A stretch of DNA of 64,000 nucleotides from positions 124,001 to 188,000 of the forward strand of contig JAVTVY010051539.1 of the NCBI GenBank assembly GCA_036873755.1. The letters run 5' to 3'. The position numbers and the translations under genes are program-made. This document shows positions 1 through 10,800 of this stretch, one piece after another. Source of the DNA: Hanleya hanleyi. Its lineage: Eukaryota > Mollusca > Polyplacophora > Lepidopleurida > Hanleyidae. The notes beneath the pieces are model-generated. The model was given only the letters and a program-made list of their open reading frames with translations. It did not search any database and was not told the DNA's origin. How positions within the stretch are numbered: position 1 is the first letter of the stretch; each line of letters begins with the position of its first letter.

Positions 1-1030
1 AAAGTGTAACAGGTAGAAATAGAATGCTGGCATTTTCTTCTAGATCGAATATTGTCCTCCTAACACATGTGCATATGATAATTGTATATTTGTTTAGATA
101 AGATGCTCCATATCTCCAATTTTCAAAACCGGAAAATCTCACCCAACAAAATACTGTACCAAATCTGAAATTTGATTGCAGTTGTTGGGGTGCATTATTT
201 TAATCCGACTGAAAACATGGTCCTGGCTGACAGTGACGGTCAACAGTAAATACTGGTAAAAAAACCTGCAGCCCGATAGAAATCAGTATTCTTTGTCAAC
301 AATGATGGTCCACCTAAATTTCTCACCTGACTATAGAAGCAGTGTTTTAGTCCAGAGGAAAACATTGGTTCTGGTTGACAATGATGGTCGACAGTATATT
401 TCTTTGCCTCTACTATCGCAGTCTAATGGAAAGCATTGGTCCTGGTCGATAAAGACGGTCAACTATAAATTTCCCGTCCTATTCTTGCAGTGTTATAGTC
501 TGAACTCTTGCAGTGTAATCGGTTCAAAGGAAAACATTGGTTCTGGTCGACAATAAATTTCTCACCCCCACTCAAATGAAAACATTTGTCCTGGTTGACA
601 GTGATGGTTAACAATGAATTTCATGTTCCTACTCTTGCAGGAAATCAATGGTCCTTATCGAAAATGACAGTTGATGATAATTTTCTCACCCCTAGATTAT
701 GTCACACAACTCATGAAGCAGTACAACACTCCCGGATAGTACAATAACTACATGTATGCAAACTGCAATGTATCCTGTTGTTAACAAGCTGTGAGTGGCT
801 AATGCCCAAACATAACATGATACATGTATGCTAAGATTTCTATTATTCAAAAGTGGGAAAACTAACTGCTTCGAAGTTCTTGTTCACATGCAAGCCCAGT
901 CAGTCCAGAGAAGAGAAGTTCTTGTTCACATGCAAGCCCAGTCAGTCCAGAGAAGAGACTAGAGCACTAGGCTACTTGATTTTATCCAAAGGAAAATATT
1001 GATGATGGTCGACAATACATTTCTTGTCCC
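1..1030. repeat. degenerate tandem repeat (GGAAAACATTGGTYCTGG type)
   Basis: Variants of AACATTGGTTCTGGTTGACA, with GATGGTCGACAGTAnATTTC shortly after, recur about every 70-115 bp from roughly 210 to 690 and once more near 990. The copies are diverged and partly truncated. No coding exon is seen; the stretch is upstream intron or intergenic. Confidence 0.6.
873..958. repeat. 42-bp tandem duplication
   Basis: A 42-bp unit beginning GAAGTTCTTGTTCACATGCA occurs twice in direct tandem with no differences that I can see, so the duplication is recent. Confidence 0.85.
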
Positions 1031-1860
1031 TGCATCTCTCTCAACAAGTTTTAGACCCCGGACTTTGAAACTATGCGACCTTTTGCTGTCAGCTGTTTTA
1101 TACAACAACAAATGGATAACTGAATACTAATCGGTCAGTACAAGCTGACAAGAAAACTGTCCTTGTTTGCAGGTTTCCAGAGATACATGTACTTCTGTAG
1201 ACAATGAAGAGAGGGTTGAACAATAGCAAAACTCAGTAATGTAGATGCAAGAACTCAATTTGAAATGGTGACTTCATTGATTTATTAATTGTATATACAT
1301 ATTGCAGTGAGAATTACAAATAAGGAATCTTAGCTCTCTGTGTATGCCATCAGACATTCACTCGCTACCGCTATAGTATTTCTTCATTAAACAAATGTTG
1401 AGCAATACATGTACATGTAAATAAACTGGGCTGTATAAAGTATATTCCCACTTCTGGGTGAGCTACATGTAAAACTCTTATGAAACATAACAGTATATTC
1501 TTGATTTAAAGTGTATTGATGTGAGGTGCCGAGGGAAGCTTTCCTGTAAAGTCATATGGTTGCTTTTAATTCAACAGGCATCATCAATTTTTCCAACTTC
1601 ATGCATATCACCCCAATTTCAATTATTGTTCCATTGCTCCCTAGTGGTTGTCTGTACCTGGGACACACTAGGACCATTTTGGACACTTTTTGGAGAAAAG
1701 TATAACATATATTTTAGATTTTTTTGTATGATTAATATGTCTATAAATTCTTTTCTAGTTATGACTAGAGCGTACAGGATAACAAAAGTCAATAGCATAG
1801 AGTTTTGCAAAAAGTGAAAAATATCTCCATGCACCCCGATCTCCTACATTTGACAATCTT
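1031..1860. other. noncoding stretch, nothing recognised
   Basis: AT-rich with scattered TACATGT words and no exon-like similarity. Short open frames on both strands here match no family I know. Confidence 0.4.
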
Positions 1861-1879
1861 GAGAGCAATTTTGACTGAA

Positions 1880-2260
1880 GGGCCCTGAAACTTTGTCCCC
1901 ACCCCAGGGCTCTGTGCCTCACCCTGTACGTCATCTCACCACATAACCTATATATTCTGAAAGCTTACATCATTGTACACTCATGACATAGATCCATTAC
2001 CTCCTGGGATTGTCCCCACCCCCAGGGCACTGTCCTACCCACTATATATCCTACATGCAAACTTTGTCTTGCCCCACTCTATAACCTTGTATATTCTGAA
2101 AGCATAAATGTACACTTGAAGAACATCATCCATTATCCGTGGGGGTGTCCCCATACCAGGGCAATGAACCCCACTTTCTTCTAAACTACCACTTTTAACC
2201 TTTTATATTCTTCAATCTTATGTCATGGTACACTTATGGGACTGAAGGGGGTGCATGTAC
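1880..2260. repeat. degenerate tandem repeat of about 130 bp
   Basis: About three diverged units share CCCCAGGGC, then TATATTCTGAAAGC, then a GTACACT word. No protein similarity is apparent. Confidence 0.55.
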
Positions 2261-2360
2261 CATCCAGCCTTTTTTCCAGGCAACTGAACTAAGCTCAGGC
2301 AAATCATATTGAATGTCCTTCATCAATCCTTAACAGAAGGCCAACTGTTTGTAGTCACAG

Positions 2361-2664
2361 CTTTGGTTGGGTGGGCACGGGTTCCTGTTGCTTCAACACA
2401 TTTTGCTGAGAAGCAACAGGAACTTGATAACGTGATGTCTGGCACTGTAATATCACTTATCTTTATTGCACCACGACCTGTATGTGTCTTGTGTGCTGTC
2501 CTCTGTGTTTTATAGGGTGGATGGAGGGTGTCTGGTTCTATGCCGCTTCAACGATTTCTTCTTTGAAGTAGCAGGAATGCAACTTGACTGGGTGGTGTTG
2601 GTTGGTCGCGGTATAGCTGAAATATTATTGAAAGCGACGTTAAATTCTATTCACTCACTCACTA
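2361..2664 (+). mobile_element. SINE-like retroposon (GCGACGTTAAA/CACT tail family), copy 1
   Basis: The copy begins near GGTTGGGTGGGC, has a hairpin (GTTCCTGTTGCTTC with GAAGCAACAGGAAC), then a CACTGTAATATCAC block, and ends TTGAAAGCGACGTTAAATTC plus a CACT simple-repeat tail. The same order is seen at 2979, 6751 and 12333. I see no clear Pol III A/B boxes in the head. Calling it a SINE rests on its tail and on target duplications at other copies. Confidence 0.75.
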
Positions 2665-2978
2665 TTTTGTCATAAAAATGTCTCTATTTCTTCTGTATTT
2701 TCTCCTATAATTGAGCCACTGAAAGCCTGTGTTTGGCTAATCCACAAATTTCTGCCTGGTTTCAGAATTTTCAATTCTTTGGGGATACTGGATTGTGTCC
2801 TTGAAGTGTTCAGAGATGTACATGTAGATCATAATCTGCTGAAATCCAGAATTTTTCTACTGCAAAAAATGTGCATTGCCTTTGGTATGACATTATTCCT
2901 CTCAGTACTACATGTGAACTCATAGCATAAAGCTAACCAATTAACATTTTAGAATGCACCTGATTTCCTCATTCTCAT

Positions 2979-3216
2979 GATGTCTAGCACTGTAATATCA
3001 CTTGTCTTTATTGCACCATGTAAAAAGTCTGTGTTTTGTGCGCTGTCCTCAGTGTTTTATAGGGTGGGTGGAGGGTGTATGGTTCCATGCTGCTTCAAAG
3101 ATTGAAGTAGCAGAAACACAACTGGGCTGGGTGGTGCTTAGTTGGTTTGTCGTGATATAGCTGAATTACATGTATTGTTGAAAGCGACGTTAAATTTTAT
3201 TCACTCACTCACTCAC
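2979..3216 (+). mobile_element. SINE-like retroposon, copy 2 (5'-truncated)
   Basis: It starts inside the family at GATGTCTAGCACTGTAATAT and runs to GAAAGCGACGTTAAATTTTA plus a CACT tail. The head hairpin is missing, consistent with 5' truncation during target-primed reverse transcription. Confidence 0.75.
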
Positions 3217-3549
3217 TGCTACATGTAAAATAAGATCAGGTTATCATGTTCAGGTAGCAGAGACTTGAATGTAGACTGTACCTGGGAGGATGAGGTCATC
3301 GGAATGTTACATTCCCAAATATCATGAATAGCAGCACTGTTTGCACTGTGTACATGACACATGTGAAGTGGTGGGATACTAGAAGTGATCATTATTGACA
3401 GTTAGACCTGATATGAATCACCTTGTATGGTGGCCACGCTTTGATTGACAATCACCTGTCCACCCCATAGGCATAGCATAGTATGAACATATATCAGTTA
3501 TTGAAATAACAAAAAATAATGGATTATCTGCATGATTTTGGTCCATTTT

Positions 3550-3674
3550 TATATGCCTGCCCAAAAGGCGGACGTGTTATGTGATGACGATTTCCACCAC
3601 CTGTCGTGCCATTCCTGTCCGGTTTTTTTCTGGGACAGTTTTCTGTCTGCAGTTCTAATTTTTTTTGTGAGTAG
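3550..3674 (+). repeat. dispersed GCCTGCCCAAAAGGCGGACG repeat, split by an LTR insertion
   Basis: This is a head fragment of the dispersed repeat also seen at 20503 and 27764. It continues after the LTR element at 4056-4260 (ATAACATAGGGGCGGATGAT), so the two pieces rejoin when the element and one GTAG are removed. Confidence 0.7.
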
Positions 3675-4055
3675 TGTAACGGGAGGCACTTGTACTAGCT
3701 TACGGCTAGCAGGGAATTTCCCTTTAGCTCAGAGGGGTAGAGCGCTAAGGGGACCCCGGATGGAATCCCGATAGCGCCTAAAAATCTTCATTCTTTACAT
3801 TGGTGCCGTGACAACTGGTGCCGTGACAACTGGTTCATGGAGCATGGGTCTCTGGACCAGAGAACTTCGGTTGATGTCAGAAGGGGAGAGGATTTAGCGG
3901 GGAGAAGTGTAACGGGAGGCACTTGTACCAGTGCTCGTACCAGCTTACAGCTAGCGGGGAATTTCCCTGTAGCTCAGTTGGTAGAGCGCTGGTGTTGCAA
4001 GTAAGGGGACCTCGGATCGAATCCCGATAGCACCTAAAAATCTTCATCCTTTGCA
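3675..4055 (+). mobile_element. miniature LTR retroelement (TRIM-like) with tRNA-like LTRs
   Basis: Two direct repeats begin TGTAACGGGAGGCACTTGTA and end in CA: 3675-3799 (125 bp) and 3908-4055 (148 bp; the first copy has lost about 10 and 14 bp). Between them are TTGGTGCCGTGAC, a primer-binding-site-like word directly after the 5' LTR and present twice as a 15-bp tandem, and a purine-rich run from about 3879 to 3907 directly before the 3' LTR. GTAG flanks both ends as a 4-bp target duplication, and removing the element rejoins a dispersed repeat. Each LTR contains a tRNA-like segment. There is no coding capacity, so it must rely on another element's proteins. Confidence 0.8.
3970..4036 (+). 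promoter_or_regulatory. tRNA-like A/B-box segment inside the 3' LTR
   Basis: TAGCTCAGTTGGTAGAGCGC fits the Pol III A box, and GGATCGAATCC fits the B box with one mismatch. The first LTR has the same parts in decayed form (TAGCTCAGAGGGGTAGAGCG and GGATGGAATCC). It is not scored as a tRNA gene because it sits within an LTR and no convincing anticodon arm could be drawn. Confidence 0.65.
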
Positions 4056-4362
4056 GTAGATAACATAGGGGCGGATGATGTGTCTTGTCCCAAAATGGAG
4101 GTCGAGGTCACAGGTCATAAAAATGAGAAAATCATTGAACTATTCGTGTCCTGTGTATTATCTATGACAGTTTCTGTCCACAGTTGCAATTTTTTGTGAG
4201 TGGATATGCTAGTGAAGACGATGTGTTGTGTACCAAAATGTACCATTTACCTAAATATACAATTGGCACTCCATAATTTATAGCCAACTACAAGTACATG
4301 TAAGCTTACATGTAGTCCTAGAATATTCAATGGATGTTCCTAAAACTTTCAGGCTTGTTTAT

Positions 4363-4982
4363 AGTGATTGTAAACCTCAAGTAAAGTTTCCATCAAATGA
4401 AAGACCATTGCAAACTGTGTGGGAAAATATTTATTGTAATTTTTTATGATTTTATTACACAGAGTAAACTGCAAATAAAGCATGGTATTCTATGGTGGTC
4501 TGTTGCAATCATATTTAGGTCCAGTGACGTCACACTGCCCTAATACATATATTTCAAACTTTGTTAGCACTTTCCAATGCTTGATTCAAGCTTAAGGTGT
4601 GTATACTGTATACTTTGCGTTTCAACACAGACTCACTTTTCCAATGAGCATGTTTCACCAAAATCTGGGAAATTAAATGCAAGATTCAAATTGACTTGAC
4701 ACTTATGAGTTACTATCGCTCAGATTTTGGTGAAACATGCACATTGGAACAGTGAGTCTGTGTTGAAACTCAAAGTATACACATTAAGCTTGAATCAAGC
4801 ATTGGAAAGTTTGAAATGTATGTATTAAGGCAGTGTGATGTCACTGGACCTGGATATAATTGCAACAGACCACCATAGAATACCATGCTTTATTTGCAAT
4901 TTATTCTGTGTAATAAAATCGTAACTGTTTGCAATGGTCTTTCATGATTGATGGAAACTTTACTTTAGGGTTTATGATCACT
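4363..4982. repeat. large imperfect inverted repeat (foldback), arms about 300 and 260 bp
   Basis: The left arm 4363-4668 and right arm 4721-4982 are reverse complements over nearly their whole length, for example AAAGCATGGTATTCTATGGT against ACCATAGAATACCATGCTTT and TTTCACCAAAATCTG against CAGATTTTGGTGAAA. The spacer is about 52 bp. Differences are mostly short indels. It could be a foldback transposon or a MITE with long TIRs; no target duplication was identified. Confidence 0.85.
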
Positions 4983-6200
4983 TTAAATATATATGCTTTG
5001 AAGATGTGCACCTGATAGATGTATTTGTGCCATTGGCACTCAACTAAAGTCCTACAGTTTTGATGGGATACTCCTGAAACTTGGCAGGGTTATTAAATGT
5101 GCTGACATGTGCCCCTGCTATTTGTGAGATGAAATATCAATTTTCATCAGATTTATGAGTGTAATCATCTTTTATAATCAGCTAGTCCCACAGTTTTAAT
5201 TGGAGAACGTGAAACTTTGTAGGCCTACTAAACATAATTTGAAATGTTCAAAATTACTATGTGTTGGACTTGGCCTTTCCCCCCATCAAGTTCAGTGTAA
5301 CTTTAATAGGCAACCTTGTTTAACCAAACTAGTCCCATAATTTTGACTGGAGACACTTCACACTTTGTAGGCTTGCTAAAGCAAAAAAATCTCATCCGAA
5401 CTAAAACTGACTTGCTGTGTCCGTGTATATGGAGACTGAACTTGCATGATAATGATATTAATTTATGCAGAAAATTAACAATTTCATTTCTTCTGCATGC
5501 CATCATCCTAAGATTCTGATCAGGCCGAGTTATTTTTACTTTTTGGGTTCTTGGCCAACTCCGAGAACAATTTGTTACATCACTTATTGTGGTCCGTGTT
5601 TATGCAGGTTTTCTTAAATTATATTCCCTTGTGCAACCGTTGATTGTTGACATTTTAGACTTATAAGTAACAAATTCAAGTAAAAACACTGACTATTGTA
5701 ATACTTGTCTACATGTGGATTGTTCCCGCAGTGTGCTTTAGGATTTTCAATCCACAATTTCATGCATTTACCATGTGCTCTTATGGTCTCTGTTGGAACT
5801 TGGAAGGAACACTGTAAGCGATGTTTTTGATGATTGGCAGTTGAAGTTGTTGACCAGAACTGAATAAAACTGACACCAGTATAAAGCAAAGGATCTGAAG
5901 TATTATGGCCACAATATTTGTGCAATTGGCACAAACCTCCACCATATGGAGAACAAGGCGAGTGCGATTTACAACAACTTCAGCAACAAGCTTTTACTTT
6001 CGGAATGAAACGTGATCACTGACACGCTCGTGACTAAATCACTGGACCTTGATAGTTTATGTCTCCCTGCTCTGTAAGTGGACTTCTGCTAAGCAATATT
6101 TTGGGAGTGAAAATGGTTCGCATTTAGACTTTGAATAAAAATATTCAAAATTTTTCAAACAGTTTCTGGGTCCAAATGGTGAGCTGTCTGTAATTCTGTA
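4983..6200. other. noncoding stretch, nothing recognised
   Basis: Low-complexity intronic-type sequence with some phrases (AGTCCCACAGTTTTAAT, GAAACTTTGTAGGC) that recur within the stretch like a diverged dispersed repeat. No exon or RNA gene is supported. Confidence 0.4.
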
Positions 6201-6238
6201 CATGCCAAAAAGTCTGGACTGTCGCGAATGGAAATACT

Positions 6239-6346
6239 GGCTCGGGTGAGAATCGAACTCACGACTTACGGGATACCGTCATACTGCTCTACCAACTGAG
6301 CTACCGTCATACTGCTCTACCAACTGAGCTACCAAGTCCAGTAGGG
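6239..6346 (-). repeat. tRNA-like sequence with internal duplication (SINE head)
   Basis: On the minus strand there is GGTAGCTCAGTTGGTAGAGC (A box) and GTGAGTTCGATTCTCACC (T arm with B box), ending CCGAGCC. A segment of about 22 bp holding the A box is present twice in tandem, which destroys any functional tRNA fold. Confidence 0.6.
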
Positions 6347-6750
6347 AACAGCTCGCTAATTCAATCCATTTCACAAGTACGCGGCATATCGCCATGATAA
6401 TGTGAATGTTGGATGTATATTCGAAGATACAATGTTTCGACTAATAATTTCAGTCATCTTTAGGGATAAATTATAATATTCCTACATTGTGAATTGTGTA
6501 TTTTCTGGCAGGGTGTTGGAATATAATTATATTATAATTTATCACTGAAGATGACTGAAATGGCATATAGCCACGATAACAAGTGAATTTTGGATGTATA
6601 TTCGAAGATACAATGTTTTGACTAATAATTTCAGTCATCTTCAGGGATAAATTATAATATAAATTCTATTCCTACATTGTGAATTGTGTATTTTCTGGCA
6701 GGGTGTTGGAATATAATTATAATTTATCCCTGAAGATGAGTGAAATTATT

Positions 6751-7074
6751 AGGCAGGTGGTTGGGTCGGTTCAGGTTCCTGTTGCTTCAATGCATTTTGC
6801 TGAGAAGCAACAGGAACTTGATAATGTGATGTCTAGCACTGTAATATCACTTGTCTTTATTGCACCATGTAAGCGTCTTGTCTGTGTCTTGTGCGCTGTC
6901 CTCAGTGTTTTATAAGGTGGATGGAGAGTGTCTGGTTCCATGCTGCTTCAAAGATTTCTTCTTTGAAGTAGCAGGAACACTACTGGGCTTGGTAGTGCTT
7001 AGTTGGTTCGTCGTGATATAGCTGAAATATTGTTAAAAGCGATATTAAATTCTATTTATTTTTCACTCATTCAC
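6751..7074 (+). mobile_element. SINE-like retroposon, copy 3, with target duplication
   Basis: A full copy of the family seen at 2361. It is flanked by TGAAATTATT at 6741-6750 and 7075-7084, a 10-bp target-site duplication that splits the CCTGAAGATGA-GTGAAATTATT word of the surrounding tRNA-derived repeat. The tail TTTTTCACTCATTCAC ends the element. Confidence 0.85.
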
Positions 7075-7180
7075 TGAAATTATTGGTCGAAACATTGTAT
7101 CTTCGAATAAATCGTGGCGATATGCTGCGTACTTGTGAAATGGATTGAATTAGCGAGCTGTTCTCAACTGGACTCGGTAG

Positions 7181-7245
7181 CTCAGTTGGTAGAGCTGTGG
7201 GACGGTATCCCCTAAGTCGTGCATTCGATTCTCACCCGAGCCATT
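7181..7245 (+). repeat. tRNA-like sequence (SINE head)
   Basis: CGGTAGCTCAGTTGGTAGAG and ATTCGATTCTCACCCGAGCC give A-box and B-box words and an acceptor-like pairing (GACTCGG with CCGAGCC, one mismatch). The anticodon arm is poor and a related copy is embedded in the same repeat 250 bp away, so I read it as tRNA-derived rather than as a gene. Confidence 0.55.
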
Positions 7246-7428
7246 TTTCTCTGGCACGGTGTTTCACAATGTAGGAATATAATTATATTATAATTTATCC
7301 CTGAAGATGACTGAAATTATTAGTCGAAACATTCTATCTTCGAATATACATCGAAAATTCACTTGTTATCGTGGCGATATTCCGCTCTTGTGAAATGGAT
7401 TGAATTAGCGAGCTGTTCTTAACTGGAC

Positions 7429-7496
7429 CCGGTAGCTCAGTTGGTAGAGCAGTGAGATGGTATCACCTAAGTCGTTAGTTCGATTCTCACCCGAGC
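7429..7496 (+). repeat. tRNA-like sequence (SINE head)
   Basis: This is the second forward copy: CGGTAGCTCAGTTGGTAGAG, a possible anticodon stem GTGA/TCAC with a 7-nt loop lacking the usual U33, and GTTCGATTCTCACCCGAGCC. It lies in the same repeat unit as the previous copy. Confidence 0.55.
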
Positions 7497-7732
7497 CAGT
7501 ATTTTCTGGCAGGGTGTTTCACAGTTATTTCAACCCCTGTGGGGTATTTAGCTCTATGTTGCATCCGTATAGTGATCTTTTGTGCTACAATGTATCAGTT
7601 CACCAACCACAGCTGAACTACCATCTCGGTGGTTACGTTTTTTTCTCGATCTGCCACAGATGCATTCACATCTGAATGGATGTACTTTTCATTTAAAATA
7701 TTCAATTGAATGATTATTTCTGGTATTTACAG

Positions 7733-7889
7733 GTGGATGGAGGCATGTATCACAGAGGAGTTACCTCCCACTACAGAACTGGAAGAAGGATTACGTAATG
7801 GAGTATACCTGGCCAAACTGGGACATTTTTTTGCACCAAGCGCCGTACCAGCCAAGAGGATCTATGATAAAGATCAGTCAAGATATAAG
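7733..7889 (+). CDS. IQGAP: IQGAP exon a: start of CH domain
   Basis: The acceptor is TTTACAG and the donor AAG/GTATGT. After one base completing an upstream codon, 52 codons begin WMEACITEELPPTTELEEGL and include RNGVYLAKLG, the diagnostic opening of the IQGAP CH domain. The exon ends in phase 0 after YDKDQSRYK. In the human protein about 45 residues precede this point, so at least one coding exon lies upstream of the window; none was found in 1-7732. Confidence 0.95.
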
Positions 7890-10800
7890 GTATGTTCAAT
7901 ATCATGGATGAACAGTGCTCCAGGGTCTGGCGGTAATTCCTCTAATAAATCGATCACTCGAAGTGAATGATATTTGAGGTGATAAAACAGAGGGGTAATC
8001 GATTTATTGCAAATCCGGTAAACCCAAAAATTAAAATTCAATGTTTCCAGGGAATGAACCAGCAAGTAACCAGTTTCCAACACTGAATTGTCTCAAATTC
8101 TATTCACACAGCCAATTTTATTTTTAAAAACATTCTTAGGTCGTGTTTGTGCAGATGTTTGTAAAATAAACTAAACAATTTGAGAACATTGGAATTCTGT
8201 GGCAACAGATGAAGAGTGGAAATTTGTTCTGAACACCGCCAGCTCTGCTGTACAGTCTTGCATGCCTGTAGTGGCAGCGTTTCGAGAACCTTGTTTTCAC
8301 TCATTTGTCTAACTTGTGCACTAAGGTTCCCGATCTAGTTGATCGGCTATTTTCAGCTTTGTGAAAATAATTTTGACATCGTTGGGAACAAAACAATGCT
8401 TCGAAAATTGAGTTGTGTGAAAATGGTTAGTGTTTCCTTTCTAAATTGTATACTTTTAGCTTTTTACGATCCGTTTTCAATTTATGAGATATTTATACCA
8501 TGGTTATGATAGTGAAACTCGATGACTATGAATCTCTGGTCAACACGTGCACATTAGGAGTGCGTGTGATAACATTTTTATCACAAGCAGGATCAACTAA
8601 AAATCGAGGGTGAATGAATTATTACAACTTCCGATCAAATTTTTATCGATTTTATCGGCAACTACGCAGCCGAGATAGCAGTTTTATTCCTCTTTTTTAT
8701 TCAGCATGTTTTTCGAATGTCCTGGTCAAGCTTTCTTTACTTCTGGAATTTAGTGATCGTCAGTACATGTATTGTTGTCCTTTCGGATCTTATCAAGAAT
8801 AGTCAGCAGTATATAAGCACATTGACGGCAGACTCCATTTTGTGTTGATCTAGGACCGTTATCCTGTCGGATTACGGCCATAATATATTTTCAGTGAGCC
8901 AAAACTGACAATGTGACTCAGGGGGTTGTCACACCAGCAAAAATAATAACCAAAGCAGTCCTACATGTACCTGTTATTACGGAACCAGAAGCAAAGAAAC
9001 AAAAACTGAGTGACAGTACTAGCCCTCGCTTTACAGGGTCCGAATTAGGAAATTTGTGATGACCTGCTATTTTTTTTCATCGAAAAAAAAATCGCAGGTC
9101 AAATCTAACATCACCTGCTATTTATGAAGTTGGACAGCTATTTTTTTCTACATGTGCAAATCCACCAATAATCATAATACTGTATAAAGTGCACACCGCG
9201 AATCTGCCATGTATCAATTTGTATCCCGGGAAGACATAGAGGGGAATAATGAACAACCATTCAAATATTATATTAATGAAATCTATTCCCTCAGTCTGAA
9301 AGCTTCACAATTAATTGGTTTACAATCAAGGCTCGAATTAGGGTAAAAAAAATTACATGCACAGTATGCACCTAAATTTTTCATGTACATGCACAGCAAT
9401 TTGCCTACATGCAACAAAAAAAATCTTTTTAAAAACCCTTTCTTCGTAAATGCCAGGCATCAGCTCTAATATACAGGGTCTCACAGCGTGCTTCAAAAGA
9501 ACTATTCTTAAACATCATATACGTCAATATTTGGAAAAAATCAAATGTGTTTTGCCACAAGTCAAATATTCTGATGAATCTGACTTTGTGTTGAGATGTA
9601 TCACTCTTGAGGTCATATATATGTACTAAACACCATTATGACCATAATCATTTCTTACTATTTTTTTGTTAATTTTTTAAATCGACAAATTTACAGAAAA
9701 TCAAATTTTATTGGACTCAACAAATTTCTCTGTTGTTGTTGTTGGTGCGGGATTTGTGCGTGTTTCTGCAACATCGTCTGTACTCCTCTACATATTCAAC
9801 CGCCTGGCTCTCACTTCCCACTTCTTCAGCAGGGTCAGTGTTTATTTGACAACCAGATGCAGAAAAAGCTTGCATGTTGCTGCTCTGTGTTCACATTGTT
9901 TTGAACAGTTTGGAAATGTCACACTTGCGTGAAGCAGACTAAGAAATAGTGTGGAGCGTCTGATGCGGAGATGCCCGAGATAAAAATACCCACGGGGGTA
10001 ACTTAACGCACAGCTTGGACATTTTCTAGCAAATTTTTCAAGACAATTGGTAGTCTGCCACAAGCTATAGTCGGCGTGATCGATGGTTCATTTTTCAACA
10101 CTATGTTTGCAAATGCAGCTGCCGATCAAAATTTACGTGCACCGTGGAAAAAATACATGCATTTATGCATGTGTGCAATGCTAATTTCGAGCCTTGGCCA
10201 GGAAAATTATGCCCTGCTACTTTTGTTGGAGATTTTTTTTTTAGCAGGTCATTTTCTACAACGCCTGCTTTGTCAAAATTTTGGCCTGCTTTTAGCCAAT
10301 AGCAGGCCCCCATTTCGGACCCTGCTTTAATAAGGGAATATCAGCTCCATTGGTCTAGTGGTACTTAGGGAATGGATAACATTCGAAGAGACTTTGCAAT
10401 AAATGTTTTGTACTTGATGTGTACAAAAGTTGACAAATCTTTGAAATGGAACATGAACAGTTTTGTCTCTGTTTATGGCTGCCTTATGGTACATGTAGAT
10501 AAAGTGTCAACAAACATGAAGAAAGGGGAGTGTGTGGATACTCACAATGTGTCTGTTAGGCCACTGTTAATTAATTGTTTGTTTCCCGTAACCAGCCCTC
10601 ATCCATATTTTGAGAGCAAATAATTAAAATTCATGAGTGATTTACATTTTCATGAGTAAAACATGCTCATTTTCTTCATATTTGTATACAATTGGTTTGC
10701 AAGTTAATAATTATTAATTAATAATTATCACACTCAGCATGTGTATTTTTATAAGCAATGTTACGAGAAACAAACAATTAATTAACAATGGCCTTATATA

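Larger units (their letters stand above)
6226..7512. repeat. inverted cluster of tRNA-derived repeats
   Basis: A unit containing CCTGAAGATGACTGAAATTA, TCGAAACATTGTATCTTCGA, TGTGAAATGGATTGAATTAG and a tRNA-like region appears reversed at 6226-6500 and 6580-6700, and forward at 7075-7260 and 7285-7512, making a broken palindrome about 1.3 kb long. The centre is interrupted by a SINE at 6751-7074. Confidence 0.75.

Noticed and set aside
3970..4036. A functional tRNA gene
   Set aside because: The A and B boxes are fair, but the sequence is inside an LTR-like repeat and the acceptor and anticodon arms are poor.
7181..7496. Two tRNA genes upstream of the CH exon
   Set aside because: Both copies share their flanks with inverted copies of the same repeat, and the anticodon loops are irregular. 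They are tRNA-derived repeats.
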